Shown here piece after piece: positions 6,399-14,881 of a stretch of DNA of 64,000 nucleotides. The stretch's first letter is position 1. Each line of letters starts with the position of its first letter. The stretch is from assembly GCA_030656015.1 (NCBI GenBank), contig JAUSNX010000004.1, forward strand, positions 248,001-312,000, read 5' to 3'. The DNA is from Methanobacteriaceae archaeon. GTDB taxonomy: Archaea > Methanobacteriota > Methanobacteria > Methanobacteriales > Methanobacteriaceae. The notes below the pieces were generated by a model. It was not told the DNA's origin. It saw only the letters and a program-made list of their open reading frames with translations, and searched no databases. The position numbers and the translations under genes were made by a program.

Positions 6399-7841
6399 TT
6401 ATAATCCTTCAATGTCATAAATACCATTATAAATCTTCCATGAGCCACTTTTCATACCAATTGGCTCCATTTCACCATTTTCGTTTTCATAATTCATATG
6501 AAAAATAATATCTTTTGATATTTCGTCATCTTCTTTTTGAATTGTAAGATTTACTGTTATTGTAGAAGTCATTGCAGAATCATCAATACTTAGAATTGAG
6601 AAATTTTTTATTTGTTTATCCTTAAAAATACCATTTTTCAATTCAAAAACCATTTTTCCTAAAGTATCCTCTTCAAAGAAGCGATAATTTAGTTTTTCAA
6701 CCATTAATCCATATTTATTGCTTTTCCAAGACTCAAAAAATTCAACTAATGTTCTTTCTGGACTTCCATCCTGATATTCTATTGATGTTCCAAACTCGGG
6801 AAAATTTTCATTCACTTTTAACTTTCGTGGTTTCCAATTTGTAATTAGTTCCATTTTCTTTTCATGATCCACAATTGAAGTCATCATATCTCCTATTGTA
6901 GGTTTTTCTTTTACTATAGGCACCATACCCTTTGTTTTTATGGCAACAATTCCATCTTTTAAAGCTATTAGTGTTGCCCATGTTTTAACTGCAACTTTCT
7001 GGTTAGCATACCCAAGATCTCGTCCATGAATAATTCCATTTCTATATGGAATATCTAATTCTTCAGTGGTTGTTGTTCCTCTACTTTGATATAACAATTT
7101 TTTTAGCTTATTTAATCCAGTCTGATGAGCTGCAATGGAATCCCATGCATATATATTATCTCCATCGGTAAAAAACCCTTTATTACCACCAATTTCGTTC
7201 ATATCCGCTACGACACCATCAATTATAGAAAAAACAATAGGAATACATGAATGATATCTTTCATTTAAATAATCTTCATATGCCTTTTGAATTAAATCAA
7301 TTCTTAATTCGAATTCACTTACTCCTTTAATAATTCGAATATTTATTTCCAATTGTTCATTATATCCATCTATCAAAACTTGTTCAGCTTCTTCAAATTT
7401 TTCTTCTTCAGCTAATTCAACTGCTTTTTTCATAGCTTCGAATTTAATTGATTCGTGAGCTATCCATCCATATTTTAAGAAATGTTTATTGAATTTATCT
7501 GGAATTTCAAATATAGAGAATTGTTTTTCAAGTTTATCTATTTCAGGAAAGGTATTAGTTAACTCATCGACATCAAGACCGGCAGGAATAAGTCCATCTA
7601 AAAGACCTGATTCAGTAGCACTTCTTAAAGCTTTCATCCCATCAAGCGATTCTTTCATTTCTTTAGCAGAAGGATTGTCTTTTATTAATTTATTAGTTTC
7701 ATTAATTTTAGAAAAATCAATATTTTGTATAGAATTACTGTTTTTCCTATCTTTTTTGCGACAACACTTTTTATATTTTTTGCCACTTCCACAATGACAT
7801 GGATCATTATTTCCAAGTTTAATATTAGTTCCTTTTGTCAT
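6399..7841 (-). CDS. SEC-C motif protein with HEPN-like RNxxxH motif, inside the restriction operon
   Basis: 480 residues, not a standard subunit of type I systems. Residues about 12-28 are a SEC-C zinc-binding motif (NDPCHCGSGKKYKKCC). Residues about 110-300 are largely helical and contain PYRNGIIHGRDLGYA, with R267 and H272 spaced R-N-x-x-x-H as in HEPN ribonucleases. The last about 115 residues (after ERTLVEFFESWKSNKYG) look like an NTF2-like alpha/beta domain. The gene sits 31 nt after hsdR and 24 nt before hsdS, so it is cotranscribed with them; AAGGTTATCAAA precedes the ATG. I infer an accessory or fail-safe RNase tied to restriction. SEC-C proteins of this kind also occur elsewhere, so a housekeeping RNA role cannot be excluded. 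Confidence 0.75.
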   Translation of the reverse strand: MTKGTNIKLGNNDPCHCGSGKKYKKCCRKKDRKNSNSIQNIDFSKINETNKLIKDNPSAKEMKESLDGMKALRSATESGLLDGLIPAGLDVDELTNTFPEIDKLEKQFSIFEIPDKFNKHFLKYGWIAHESIKFEAMKKAVELAEEEKFEEAEQVLIDGYNEQLEINIRIIKGVSEFELRIDLIQKAYEDYLNERYHSCIPIVFSIIDGVVADMNEIGGNKGFFTDGDNIYAWDSIAAHQTGLNKLKKLLYQSRGTTTTEELDIPYRNGIIHGRDLGYANQKVAVKTWATLIALKDGIVAIKTKGMVPIVKEKPTIGDMMTSIVDHEKKMELITNWKPRKLKVNENFPEFGTSIEYQDGSPERTLVEFFESWKSNKYGLMVEKLNYRFFEEDTLGKMVFELKNGIFKDKQIKNFSILSIDDSAMTSTITVNLTIQKEDDEISKDIIFHMNYENENGEMEPIGMKSGSWKIYNGIYDIEGL

Positions 7842-7871
7842 TTTGATAACCTTAATTAGTATAAGTTAAAT

Positions 7872-10601
7872 TCAACACATCCTAATCCTATTACACTTAT
7901 CCACAATCCCCACTAACTCCTCATAACTAAACAAATCCAGTGGATTCTCATCCTCAAAGGGAGGCCCACCTAAATCCTTCATTTCAATATGCTTCCTCTC
8001 AGAGAAGACTTTCTTCAGTAACATTAGAAATTCAACCTGGCGGGAGGTGTAATGCACATTCTCCACTATGTAATCATTAAATCTCTTCTCAATTATCATC
8101 CTTGGATCGTCATCACGGGAGAGGCCAATAATATCTCTCAGGAATTGTAAAAAGTCAATATTTTGCTGTTTTTGAATGTATTCTATGGTTATTTCTGGTT
8201 TTAGAGATGATAGTTCCCTTTCTAAATCCAGTAACTCTCCTGAATTAATACCATGACCTTCTTTTAATTTGCGGACAGATTCATTCCGCTCCAGAAGTCT
8301 TTTAAGTTCCTCGTCTTCCTGGACTTCTTTTTCAAACTTCTTCCAGTCGGTAATTACGTCGGCCACAGGTATATCAATAATGCCTTCTCCGGTGGGTTCA
8401 AAGTACTTCATTAAGGGTGCTACTTCTGTAACCAAAAATTCCACGTCTTCAAAGGTTAAATCCTCCCAGAATTCACTCTGCCTTGCTTTAATTAGTTGGG
8501 GTTTCTTCTCGCTTATTACTTGGAGGTTGTCTTTTTCCATGACATTACTTATCATGAAGACCACTTCCCGGCGTATTTTATCTATTTTTTCCTTATCAAG
8601 ATCCAGAATACACTCAAAGAGTTTTTCTGATTTCAAGATAAATGAGGAAACTTTAGAATTAGAGCCAAACTGGGTAATCATTAAAGGAGATATTTCCTCA
8701 ATTAAGGGATCCACAAAGCCCTCTAAATCATCACTATTTTTAATCTTAGAAATTATAGATGCTTTTTCCCGGACTAAAAAGAACTCCTCATTCAACTCAT
8801 CCATGGTAACTCTAATTTTTCCAGTAATCAGTTCCTTCTGCTCTACTGTCAAATCTTTATCTAAAAGAGCCACCCGATTGTTAAAAATGGTGGTTAAAAC
8901 ATCATTAGGCACACCAGTACCTTTTCCCCTTTCCAGTTCGTGATATTCTATATTGGAATGGCCCCCAATCATAAAATCAAATATTAGGAAATCATTCTTC
9001 TTACCCGAAGGTAGCCAGTCTTTGTGTTTGCAGGCCTGTAAATTCCGGGTTCCCCTGCCCAGCATTTGCCAGAATCTTATGGGTGAATAGACTGGTTTTA
9101 CAAATACCAGGTTGCAGATTTCTGGAATATCCACTCCAGTATCCAGCATTCCCACTGATAGGGCAATTCGTGGATTGGACTGTTTTTTAAAGCGTTCCAC
9201 TTCATCGTCATTGCGGGCCATATTAGAGGTTATAACCTGCACCTCATCAGAGAATTTAGGAAATAATTCTCCAAAAACCTTTTTCATGTGCTTGGCATGG
9301 TTGCGGCTGGCACAGAAGAAAATAGACTTGGCTGGTTTTCCCTCATCTGATTTATAGCAATACTCCATAAAACTTTTAATTATGAGAGCATTGGTCTTAT
9401 CATCCATGAATACCCGGTCAAATTGAGAACCAGTTAATTCCAACTCATCAGGATCAACTTTCTGTCTTCTTAAATGGTCTTTAAGAAACTTATCCAGATT
9501 TTCAGGTTTTATCCCTTCATTTAAAACCTTGGTAGATATAATATGGGCAAAATAGGGGACTAATACTCCGTCACGCACTGCCTCATCATAAGCGTATTCC
9601 ACGGTGGCCTTACCAAATAAATCAAAGGTACTTTGAGTTTCCCGTTCACGAGGCGTGGCCGTTAATCCAATTTTTATACAGTCAAAGTACTGGTAAATTA
9701 GATTGTTTCTATCATAAATAGAACGGTGGGCCTCATCAAAAACAATTAAATCAAAAAATCCAGGGGAGAATTTTTCAAATAAACGAGTTTCCTTGCCCTG
9801 CATTAAAGTCTGGACGGTGGTAACATACAATCGGCTGTTATCATTGAATCCATTCCTTAAATCAGCCACCGGCTCGGTGAAATATTTTTTAAATCCATTA
9901 TCCTTGGCCTGCCTTACCAGAGCTACCCTATCAGCAATAAATAAGACATTTCGCACCATATTAGCTTTAATCAGCAAATCAATGATGGCCATGGCCACTC
10001 TGGTCTTTCCTGTACCGGTGGCCATTTCAATTAAGGCCGTTCTATGGCATTCGGCAAAGTGTTCACTTAATTTCCTCACAATCTGCACACTGCGGGGCCT
10101 ATCCACAATATAAGTATTTAATTTAATACCGCGAGGATCTTTACGGTTATTATAAAGGTCCCTTCGTCTTTTTAAATCACTCTGAGAAAAGGGGCCACTT
10201 ACTTTCCTTTCAATACCATATTCATCAATTAAAACCCATTTTTGACCATTGGTTAGAAAAATAGGTACTTTAAACCCTACCTGACTTTCAATGTCCTGGG
10301 CATAGCTGCGGGCCTGTATCCGACCAATATCAGGATCTTTGGAAAATCTCTTGGCCTCAATGATGGCCAAAGGTGTGTAATCTTCATCCAGTAGAACATA
10401 ATCAATGAATCTATCTACACCACGTTCCACAGAACCATTAAAATAAATAATATTCTTATTTTTAAAATTAGACTTAACAGAATTGACTTCTTCTTTAATA
10501 TATTTATCCAGCCAACCTGTTCGTTCTAATAAAGGATCAATATACTCTTTTCTGGTTTTATGTTCACTAATCTGTGATACATCATCAGTATAAGAGTCCA
10601 T
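7872..10601 (-). CDS. hsdR: Type I restriction endonuclease subunit R
   Basis: 909 residues. The N-terminal nuclease domain has the PD-(D/E)xK core: D67 in FIDYVLLDED and E82-A-K84 in AIIEAKRF. The motor domain follows, with Walker A MATGTGKTR (193-201), DEAH box FDEAHRS (288-294), motif III GLTATP and motif VI near QMLGRGTRN. The C-terminal about 250 residues are helical (HsdM-binding, EcoEI-type C-terminal region). It translocates DNA after recognition by the HsdM/HsdS complex and cuts at a distance. It is the first gene of the operon. No ribosome-binding site precedes the ATG, and a TATA-like sequence lies about 25 bp upstream, so the message is probably leaderless. Confidence 0.96.
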   Translation of the reverse strand: MDSYTDDVSQISEHKTRKEYIDPLLERTGWLDKYIKEEVNSVKSNFKNKNIIYFNGSVERGVDRFIDYVLLDEDYTPLAIIEAKRFSKDPDIGRIQARSYAQDIESQVGFKVPIFLTNGQKWVLIDEYGIERKVSGPFSQSDLKRRRDLYNNRKDPRGIKLNTYIVDRPRSVQIVRKLSEHFAECHRTALIEMATGTGKTRVAMAIIDLLIKANMVRNVLFIADRVALVRQAKDNGFKKYFTEPVADLRNGFNDNSRLYVTTVQTLMQGKETRLFEKFSPGFFDLIVFDEAHRSIYDRNNLIYQYFDCIKIGLTATPRERETQSTFDLFGKATVEYAYDEAVRDGVLVPYFAHIISTKVLNEGIKPENLDKFLKDHLRRQKVDPDELELTGSQFDRVFMDDKTNALIIKSFMEYCYKSDEGKPAKSIFFCASRNHAKHMKKVFGELFPKFSDEVQVITSNMARNDDEVERFKKQSNPRIALSVGMLDTGVDIPEICNLVFVKPVYSPIRFWQMLGRGTRNLQACKHKDWLPSGKKNDFLIFDFMIGGHSNIEYHELERGKGTGVPNDVLTTIFNNRVALLDKDLTVEQKELITGKIRVTMDELNEEFFLVREKASIISKIKNSDDLEGFVDPLIEEISPLMITQFGSNSKVSSFILKSEKLFECILDLDKEKIDKIRREVVFMISNVMEKDNLQVISEKKPQLIKARQSEFWEDLTFEDVEFLVTEVAPLMKYFEPTGEGIIDIPVADVITDWKKFEKEVQEDEELKRLLERNESVRKLKEGHGINSGELLDLERELSSLKPEITIEYIQKQQNIDFLQFLRDIIGLSRDDDPRMIIEKRFNDYIVENVHYTSRQVEFLMLLKKVFSERKHIEMKDLGGPPFEDENPLDLFSYEELVGIVDKCNRIRMC

Positions 10602-10621
10602 AATAAGTTAAATGTAATACT

Positions 10622-10634
10622 AATATTTAAAAAT
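10622..10634 (-). promoter_or_regulatory. TATA box for hsdR operon (probable leaderless start)
   Basis: The minus strand carries TTTTTAAATATTA centred near 10628. The archaeal spacing of about 25 bp places the transcription start at about 10601-10604, essentially at the hsdR ATG (10601). This agrees with the absence of a Shine-Dalgarno site and suggests leaderless translation. Confidence 0.5.
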
Positions 10635-10755
10635 TGTCTTATAGTTTAGAGCAATCATTAACAATTCCAACCCATAACTAATTTAATATTCTACAAAAAC
10701 CAAATTAATTAATAACAATATTCATCCAATTATCTCAAAAAAAGGAGAAACCCAC

Positions 10756-11541
10756 ATGTCCAAACCAATCCCACCCATATTCATATCACACGGGGCCCCT
10801 ACCCTGACCTTAGAAGACATTCCGGCCCGAACATTCCTAAAAGAGCTGGGAGTGAAATATAAAAATATAAAGGCCGTTTTATGTATATCCGCCCATTGGG
10901 AAACTTCGGTGCCTGAAGTTACCACCAATCCTTCACCCAATACCATACACGACTTTTATGGATTTCCTGAAGAGCTTTATGAAATAAAATACTGGGCCCC
11001 TGGCTCACCAGATTTAGCCAGGAAGACCTACAACATAATAGAGAACGCAGGCCTGGAAGCTTTGAAAAACCATGACCGGGGCTTCGATCATGGGGCGTGG
11101 GTTCCCATGAACTTAATGTTTCCCGAAGCTGATGTTCCTATCATTCAACTATCTATACAACACCACATGAATCCGGCCCGGCATATGAATTTAGGAAGTG
11201 CTATTAGTGAATTAAAAAATGAAGGAATTTTAATTATGGGTAGTGGTGGGGCAGTGCATCCCCTTGGTTATGCATCCTTTAGAGTTGGTGCTAAACCTGA
11301 CCAGTGGGCCATTGATTTTGAGGCCTGGTTGACTAAGGCTGTTACTAGTGGTGATGAGGATTCTCTTTTAAACTACAGAAGAATATCACCTTATTCTGAG
11401 AGGGCCCATCCTTATCCAGACCATTTAATGCCGCTTTTAACTGTTTTTGGAGCTGCGGATAATAAAGAAGGTAAAGTGGCCCATAAAAGCTGGTATGCTG
11501 GTGATTTAGGCCTGGGGGCCTATATTTTTGATGATAAATAA
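10756..11541 (+). CDS. Class III extradiol dioxygenase family protein (DODA/LigB-type)
   Basis: 261 residues, the usual length of the DODA/YgiD-like branch of LigB extradiol dioxygenases. Metal and catalytic histidines are in FISHGAPTL (near 10), SAHWET (near 46), DRGFDHGAWVPM (near 113-124) and HPLGY (near 174). These enzymes open aromatic rings of catechol-type substrates using one metal ion. A methanogen is anaerobic, so the real reaction is uncertain, and MEMO-like or other non-oxygen chemistry in the superfamily is possible. The ATG is preceded by GGAG 8 nt upstream. It is divergent from the hsdR operon and appears to be a single-gene unit ending before the convergent gene at 11592. Confidence 0.85.
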   Translation: MSKPIPPIFISHGAPTLTLEDIPARTFLKELGVKYKNIKAVLCISAHWETSVPEVTTNPSPNTIHDFYGFPEELYEIKYWAPGSPDLARKTYNIIENAGLEALKNHDRGFDHGAWVPMNLMFPEADVPIIQLSIQHHMNPARHMNLGSAISELKNEGILIMGSGGAVHPLGYASFRVGAKPDQWAIDFEAWLTKAVTSGDEDSLLNYRRISPYSERAHPYPDHLMPLLTVFGAADNKEGKVAHKSWYAGDLGLGAYIFDDK

Positions 11542-11591
11542 AAAATAATTATTTAAATTAAATTGAGTTGCTATCATTAATTCATATTGAA

Positions 11592-12212
11592 TTATCCCCT
11601 CTGATTTAAAAATTCATCAGCCATTTTACGGGTTTTAGGGCTTTTACTGTCCCTTTGATTTTTAACAAATTCACCAATAGATTTTTTATCATCTATTAAA
11701 TTGTAAATATCACTTAAAGCTCCAATTACATAGGATTTTATCATTTCAATCTGTTTGCCCTCATGAATATTATCAATGTCTAATAGTTTATTTAGAATTT
11801 CCGGTCTTAAATCAGGTTTATTTCTAAAAATAACTGCTGAATTCAGGGCTACATGAGATGATATCATGGCCCTGGTACCACCGAGTAGAGCAAAATAATC
11901 CTCAAATATCTCTTCAAATTTGTTTTCATCATCTACCAATGTTAAATTAGCCAGTATATACACCGAAATATATTTAGAGTAGTTATTTTTACTGTAGAGC
12001 ATCTCTTTAAAAAAATCCCAGTGCAAATAAAGAAATTCAGGGTCCATTTTGCTCAGAAAAAGTAGACTTTCAAAAGAATTAGATCTAACAATATCATCTT
12101 TAGAAAGAATACCGGCCAATAATGTTTTAAGTGAATCAACATCTTCTATAGCTACCTTAGCTGTTGATTCAACATCCAAATTTTTATTTTCTAAATTAAG
12201 CATATAAATCAT
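11592..12212 (-). CDS. Hypothetical HEAT-repeat-like protein
   Basis: 206 residues, not assigned to a named family. Repeating helical pairs can be seen, e.g. NSFESLLFLSKMDPEFLYLH, KYISVYILANLTLVDDENKF, SSHVALNSAVIFRNKPDLRP and SYVIGALSDIYNLIDDKKSI, spaced about 35-40 residues apart as in HEAT or ARM repeats. There is no signal peptide or membrane segment, so a cytoplasmic protein-binding scaffold is likely. The start is either ATG 12212 or ATG 12203; GGATGA lies 5 nt before the second, which I prefer slightly. It is convergent with the dioxygenase gene and on the same strand as the redox operon upstream. No function can be given. Confidence 0.6.
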   Translation of the reverse strand: MIYMLNLENKNLDVESTAKVAIEDVDSLKTLLAGILSKDDIVRSNSFESLLFLSKMDPEFLYLHWDFFKEMLYSKNNYSKYISVYILANLTLVDDENKFEEIFEDYFALLGGTRAMISSHVALNSAVIFRNKPDLRPEILNKLLDIDNIHEGKQIEMIKSYVIGALSDIYNLIDDKKSIGEFVKNQRDSKSPKTRKMADEFLNQRG

Positions 12213-12305
12213 CCATTTACTATTTTTATTTATTGAAATAGATTAATATTTTGACACAAATTGAAATGGAATAGAAAAAAATTTCAAAAAAATTGGATGA
12301 ATTAT

Positions 12306-13097
12306 TTAATCCAATAATTTTCGGGCCTTCACCGCAGCATAAGTCTTTCCTTTGTAATTAAATGGTGCTGGAATGGCCTTTCTTGGGCAGAAAGAAGTAC
12401 ATCTTAGACAGTAAACACATTTCATGTTATTAACCGGAAATTCATCATTAGATGCCATGGTTATATTGTCAATAGGGCACATTTTTACGCACTGGCCACA
12501 TTTGTTACACTTTTCCATATCCGGAGCCATTTGAAAGAATTTTTGATTTAAATTAGATTCAGTTATCTTTAAACCAATAATTGAAGTGTAATATAGTAAA
12601 TCTGAAATCACAGGGACTCTTCCCCATTTGGATTCACCATTAATTATGTTTTGAGCATATTTTTCCGCTTCTAAAAGGCCTATTTGAATTTTATTCTTAT
12701 TGGTGGCCTCATCTTGAACATAGAAAATATTAGGGGGCATTACAATCTCTTTAGCACCAATAGGATCATATCCTTTCTTTTTGACTATTTCCCTCACCGG
12801 ACCTACAATTCCACCAGAAAAACCCCCTAAAGTATCCACCATGAAGATATTCGTTCCATTGGCCTCAGGCAGGGCTTTAATAAAATCCCAAACAAATTCA
12901 TAAGTGGATAATTCTGCCACTGGAAATCCTAAACCAATAGTATGTTCTAAATTAATTTCATCAGGATTGGAATCTTCAATTTTCAGTAAATTTGCTTCAA
13001 TGCCATTATCCTGGAAAGTTTCCACCATCTTTTTGGCCACTAAAAACGTGTTTCCAGTTCCTGAAAAATAATATAAATCTACATTTTGCATTTTCAT
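12306..13097 (-). CDS. EFR1-family flavodoxin/ferredoxin fusion protein (copy 1)
   Basis: 263 residues from ATG 13097, chosen because GAGGT lies 8 nt upstream; an upstream in-frame start at 13124 would overlap the preceding gene. The N-terminal half is a flavodoxin-like domain with the FMN phosphate loop YYFSGTGNT. The C-terminal quarter has two [4Fe-4S] motifs, CNKCGQCVKMCP and CVYCLRCTSFCP. This is a bacterial-type ferredoxin fused to flavodoxin, expected to carry electrons between FMN and iron-sulfur partners in the cytoplasm. It starts 1 nt after the stop of the membrane iron-sulfur protein at 13099, so the two are coupled and probably interact. A second copy, about 60 percent alike by eye, lies at 19060-19857. 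Confidence 0.88.
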   Translation of the reverse strand: MKMQNVDLYYFSGTGNTFLVAKKMVETFQDNGIEANLLKIEDSNPDEINLEHTIGLGFPVAELSTYEFVWDFIKALPEANGTNIFMVDTLGGFSGGIVGPVREIVKKKGYDPIGAKEIVMPPNIFYVQDEATNKNKIQIGLLEAEKYAQNIINGESKWGRVPVISDLLYYTSIIGLKITESNLNQKFFQMAPDMEKCNKCGQCVKMCPIDNITMASNDEFPVNNMKCVYCLRCTSFCPRKAIPAPFNYKGKTYAAVKARKLLD

Positions 13098-13098
13098 A

Positions 13099-13842
13099 TT
13101 AACTACCTCTTTTAGGAATACCAAATGAATATTTTATTGCGCCTTTAGGGCATGATGATATACATTCACCACATAAAATACATTCTAAATCTTGCATATC
13201 CTTATTTAATACATTTTCTTTAACATTAAGACTCATAGGACAATCTTTACAGATGTTGCACCCCACACATAACTTTTTATCTGATTCAATATGGAGTGAT
13301 GGCCACCTGATGAAATTCTTTATTTTAGTTCCGATAATCATAAATGGAGCTATAAAACAAAAATAGTGACAATTAGCTCTTTTTCCAGCTAAAATTGCTA
13401 CTAAAATTGTTGTTATTAAAATTCCATAGTAAATAACATACATAAATGGTTCTGAGATAGAAATTCCATATTTAGTCATGAATAATGGATCAATGGTAGT
13501 TAAACCGCCTGCTAAAATTGCCATAGAAGCTATTATTGCAATCCAGGGGACAAAAATGAAAAATTTTATCCAGTTGTATTTCCCGCCTCTTGTTTTTTGG
13601 TTATTTATGGTAAAACAATACTCTTGAACCCCACCTGTAGGACAGGCCCATCCACAGAATGCTCTGCCAAAGAATAACGATAATATAAACAAGCCTGTGA
13701 AAGTTAAAAAGCTCCCCGTGATTATACCCAATGATGCACCCCATATGATTAAAAATGGTGAAAAATAAAATATAGTAACTGGAAATAATAAAAATGAAAG
13801 AAGTAGCGTAAGTTTTCTAATTTTTTGTGGTTTACTGAACAT
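13099..13842 (-). CDS. NapH/CcoG-like membrane iron-sulfur protein
   Basis: 247 residues with about four to five membrane segments (around 10-28, 33-55, 90-112, 130-155). It carries the polyferredoxin-membrane signature FCGWACPTGG near residue 60 and a second conserved C-H-Y-F-C motif near 158. Two C-terminal [4Fe-4S] motifs follow: CVGCNICKDCP and CILCGECISSCP. Proteins of this NapH/NosR/CcoG-like kind pass electrons across or along the membrane. The gene is the second of a three-gene minus-strand operon (TetR regulator, this gene, EFR1 protein). GGAAGTTCAAAT precedes its ATG. The substrate is unknown; the coupling to EFR1 suggests a flavodoxin-ferredoxin relay at the membrane. Confidence 0.85.
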   Translation of the reverse strand: MFSKPQKIRKLTLLLSFLLFPVTIFYFSPFLIIWGASLGIITGSFLTFTGLFILSLFFGRAFCGWACPTGGVQEYCFTINNQKTRGGKYNWIKFFIFVPWIAIIASMAILAGGLTTIDPLFMTKYGISISEPFMYVIYYGILITTILVAILAGKRANCHYFCFIAPFMIIGTKIKNFIRWPSLHIESDKKLCVGCNICKDCPMSLNVKENVLNKDMQDLECILCGECISSCPKGAIKYSFGIPKRGS

Positions 13843-13921
13843 ATTTGAACTTCCATGTCAATTATTCATAATTAAAACGAATTTTAAATAAAATATAATT
13901 TTTTTTCTAAATTCAAAACAA

Positions 13922-14521
13922 TTAAATTGATTTAGATTTTACTACCGGTTTGATGAATTTCTCTTCAAAATGTTCCACAACTTCATCCAGTTGCAGGCTG
14001 TTATCAAAAATCATATAACTCAAAATTCCATCCAAAGCAGCCATCAAGGTTATAGCACTTGTTTTAACATTGTGCGGGATGAATTCACCAGATTGAATCC
14101 CCATAGTAAATGCTTCCTCAAAATAATTTATGTAATCAACAGTGTAGTCATGATAATAACTTAAAAGCTCTTGATTATCCAGAACCTTGGCCAGTGATAA
14201 AAAGAGAAAGCTGGTCTCTTTAGGGTGTTCTATCCAGAAGAGAATGTATTTTTCTATATAGTATAGTATTCCCTCCTTAACCGAACCACATTGTGAAGCT
14301 TTGAGGATTATTTCCCCCATTTCTTCCATCATTTTTTCATTAACCGCCATCAAAATCATGTCTTTACTTTCAAAATGATGATAAAGGCCCCCTTTACTAA
14401 TTCCTGCTTCCTGTGCAATGGATTCCATAGTGGTACCTTCGTATCCTTTTTTTAAAAAAACATCCATGGCTGCTCGAGTAATTTCATTAATACGTTTTTC
14501 TTTAGGTTCTCTTTTTGACAT
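13922..14521 (-). CDS. TetR-family transcriptional regulator
   Basis: 199 residues from ATG 14521. An earlier in-frame ATG at 14575 would place the operator inside the coding region, while AAGGAAGATTATA before 14521 is a proper ribosome-binding site. The N-terminal helix-turn-helix is clear (AAMDVFLKKGYEGTTMESIA then EAGISKGGLYHHFESKD). The C-terminal helical ligand domain ends ...FEEKFIKPVV. TetR proteins repress transcription and are released by a small ligand. A perfect TetR-type palindrome lies 17 bp upstream of the start, so autoregulation of this gene and the two redox genes 80 bp downstream is likely. The inducing ligand is not evident. Confidence 0.93.
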   Translation of the reverse strand: MSKREPKEKRINEITRAAMDVFLKKGYEGTTMESIAQEAGISKGGLYHHFESKDMILMAVNEKMMEEMGEIILKASQCGSVKEGILYYIEKYILFWIEHPKETSFLFLSLAKVLDNQELLSYYHDYTVDYINYFEEAFTMGIQSGEFIPHNVKTSAITLMAALDGILSYMIFDNSLQLDEVVEHFEEKFIKPVVKSKSI

Positions 14522-14538
14522 TATAATCTTCCTTAAAA

Positions 14539-14551
14539 ACCGACGGTCGGT
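14539..14551 (-). promoter_or_regulatory. TetR-type operator upstream of the redox operon
   Basis: ACCGAC-G-GTCGGT (14539-14551) is a perfect 6-bp inverted repeat with one central base. It is strikingly GC-rich in an AT-rich region and has the form of operators bound by TetR-family repressors. It lies about 25 bp after a TATA-like TTTATATA (around 14576-14583, minus strand), so it covers the expected transcription start, and 17 bp before the regulator's ATG. Repressor binding here would block initiation. Confidence 0.75.
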
Positions 14552-14792
14552 ATTTAATAATAATGTTGATTTCATATATAAATATAATCATTTAAAAAAA
14601 ATTTGAATTAACTATTAAATTTGTATTTAAGGAGAAATTAATGCATAAAACACTGATAAAAAGTCAAAAAAGCACCAAAACTTATAATTTTTTGCAAAAA
14701 TCATTTCAAAAATTATATATCCATAAACAAGACAAATTATTAAATTAATGGGGGTTTAATCACTACGTATTCTAAGGCCATCGTCCTTCTAG

Positions 14793-14811
14793 TTAATCAA
14801 TAATTGATTAA
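14793..14811. repeat. 9-bp perfect inverted repeat upstream of the beta-propeller gene
   Basis: TTAATCAAT-A-ATTGATTAA is a perfect palindrome with one central base, 70 bp before the propeller gene. It could be an operator or simply AT-rich symmetry. A TATA-like AATTATATAT lies at 14711-14720. Apart from these, the 360-bp stretch 14522-14881 contains no gene that I can support. Confidence 0.45.
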
Positions 14812-14881
14812 ACATTACAACTGTTTTTAATTAAATCTCCTGATTATTATAAAAAATGATTAAAAAAAAGGAGGTGAAAAT

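Noticed and set aside
8269-8943. Long plus-strand open frame of 224 codons
   Set aside because: It is antisense to the helicase and C-terminal part of hsdR, is serine-rich in the manner of a reverse-strand shadow, and has no start signal.
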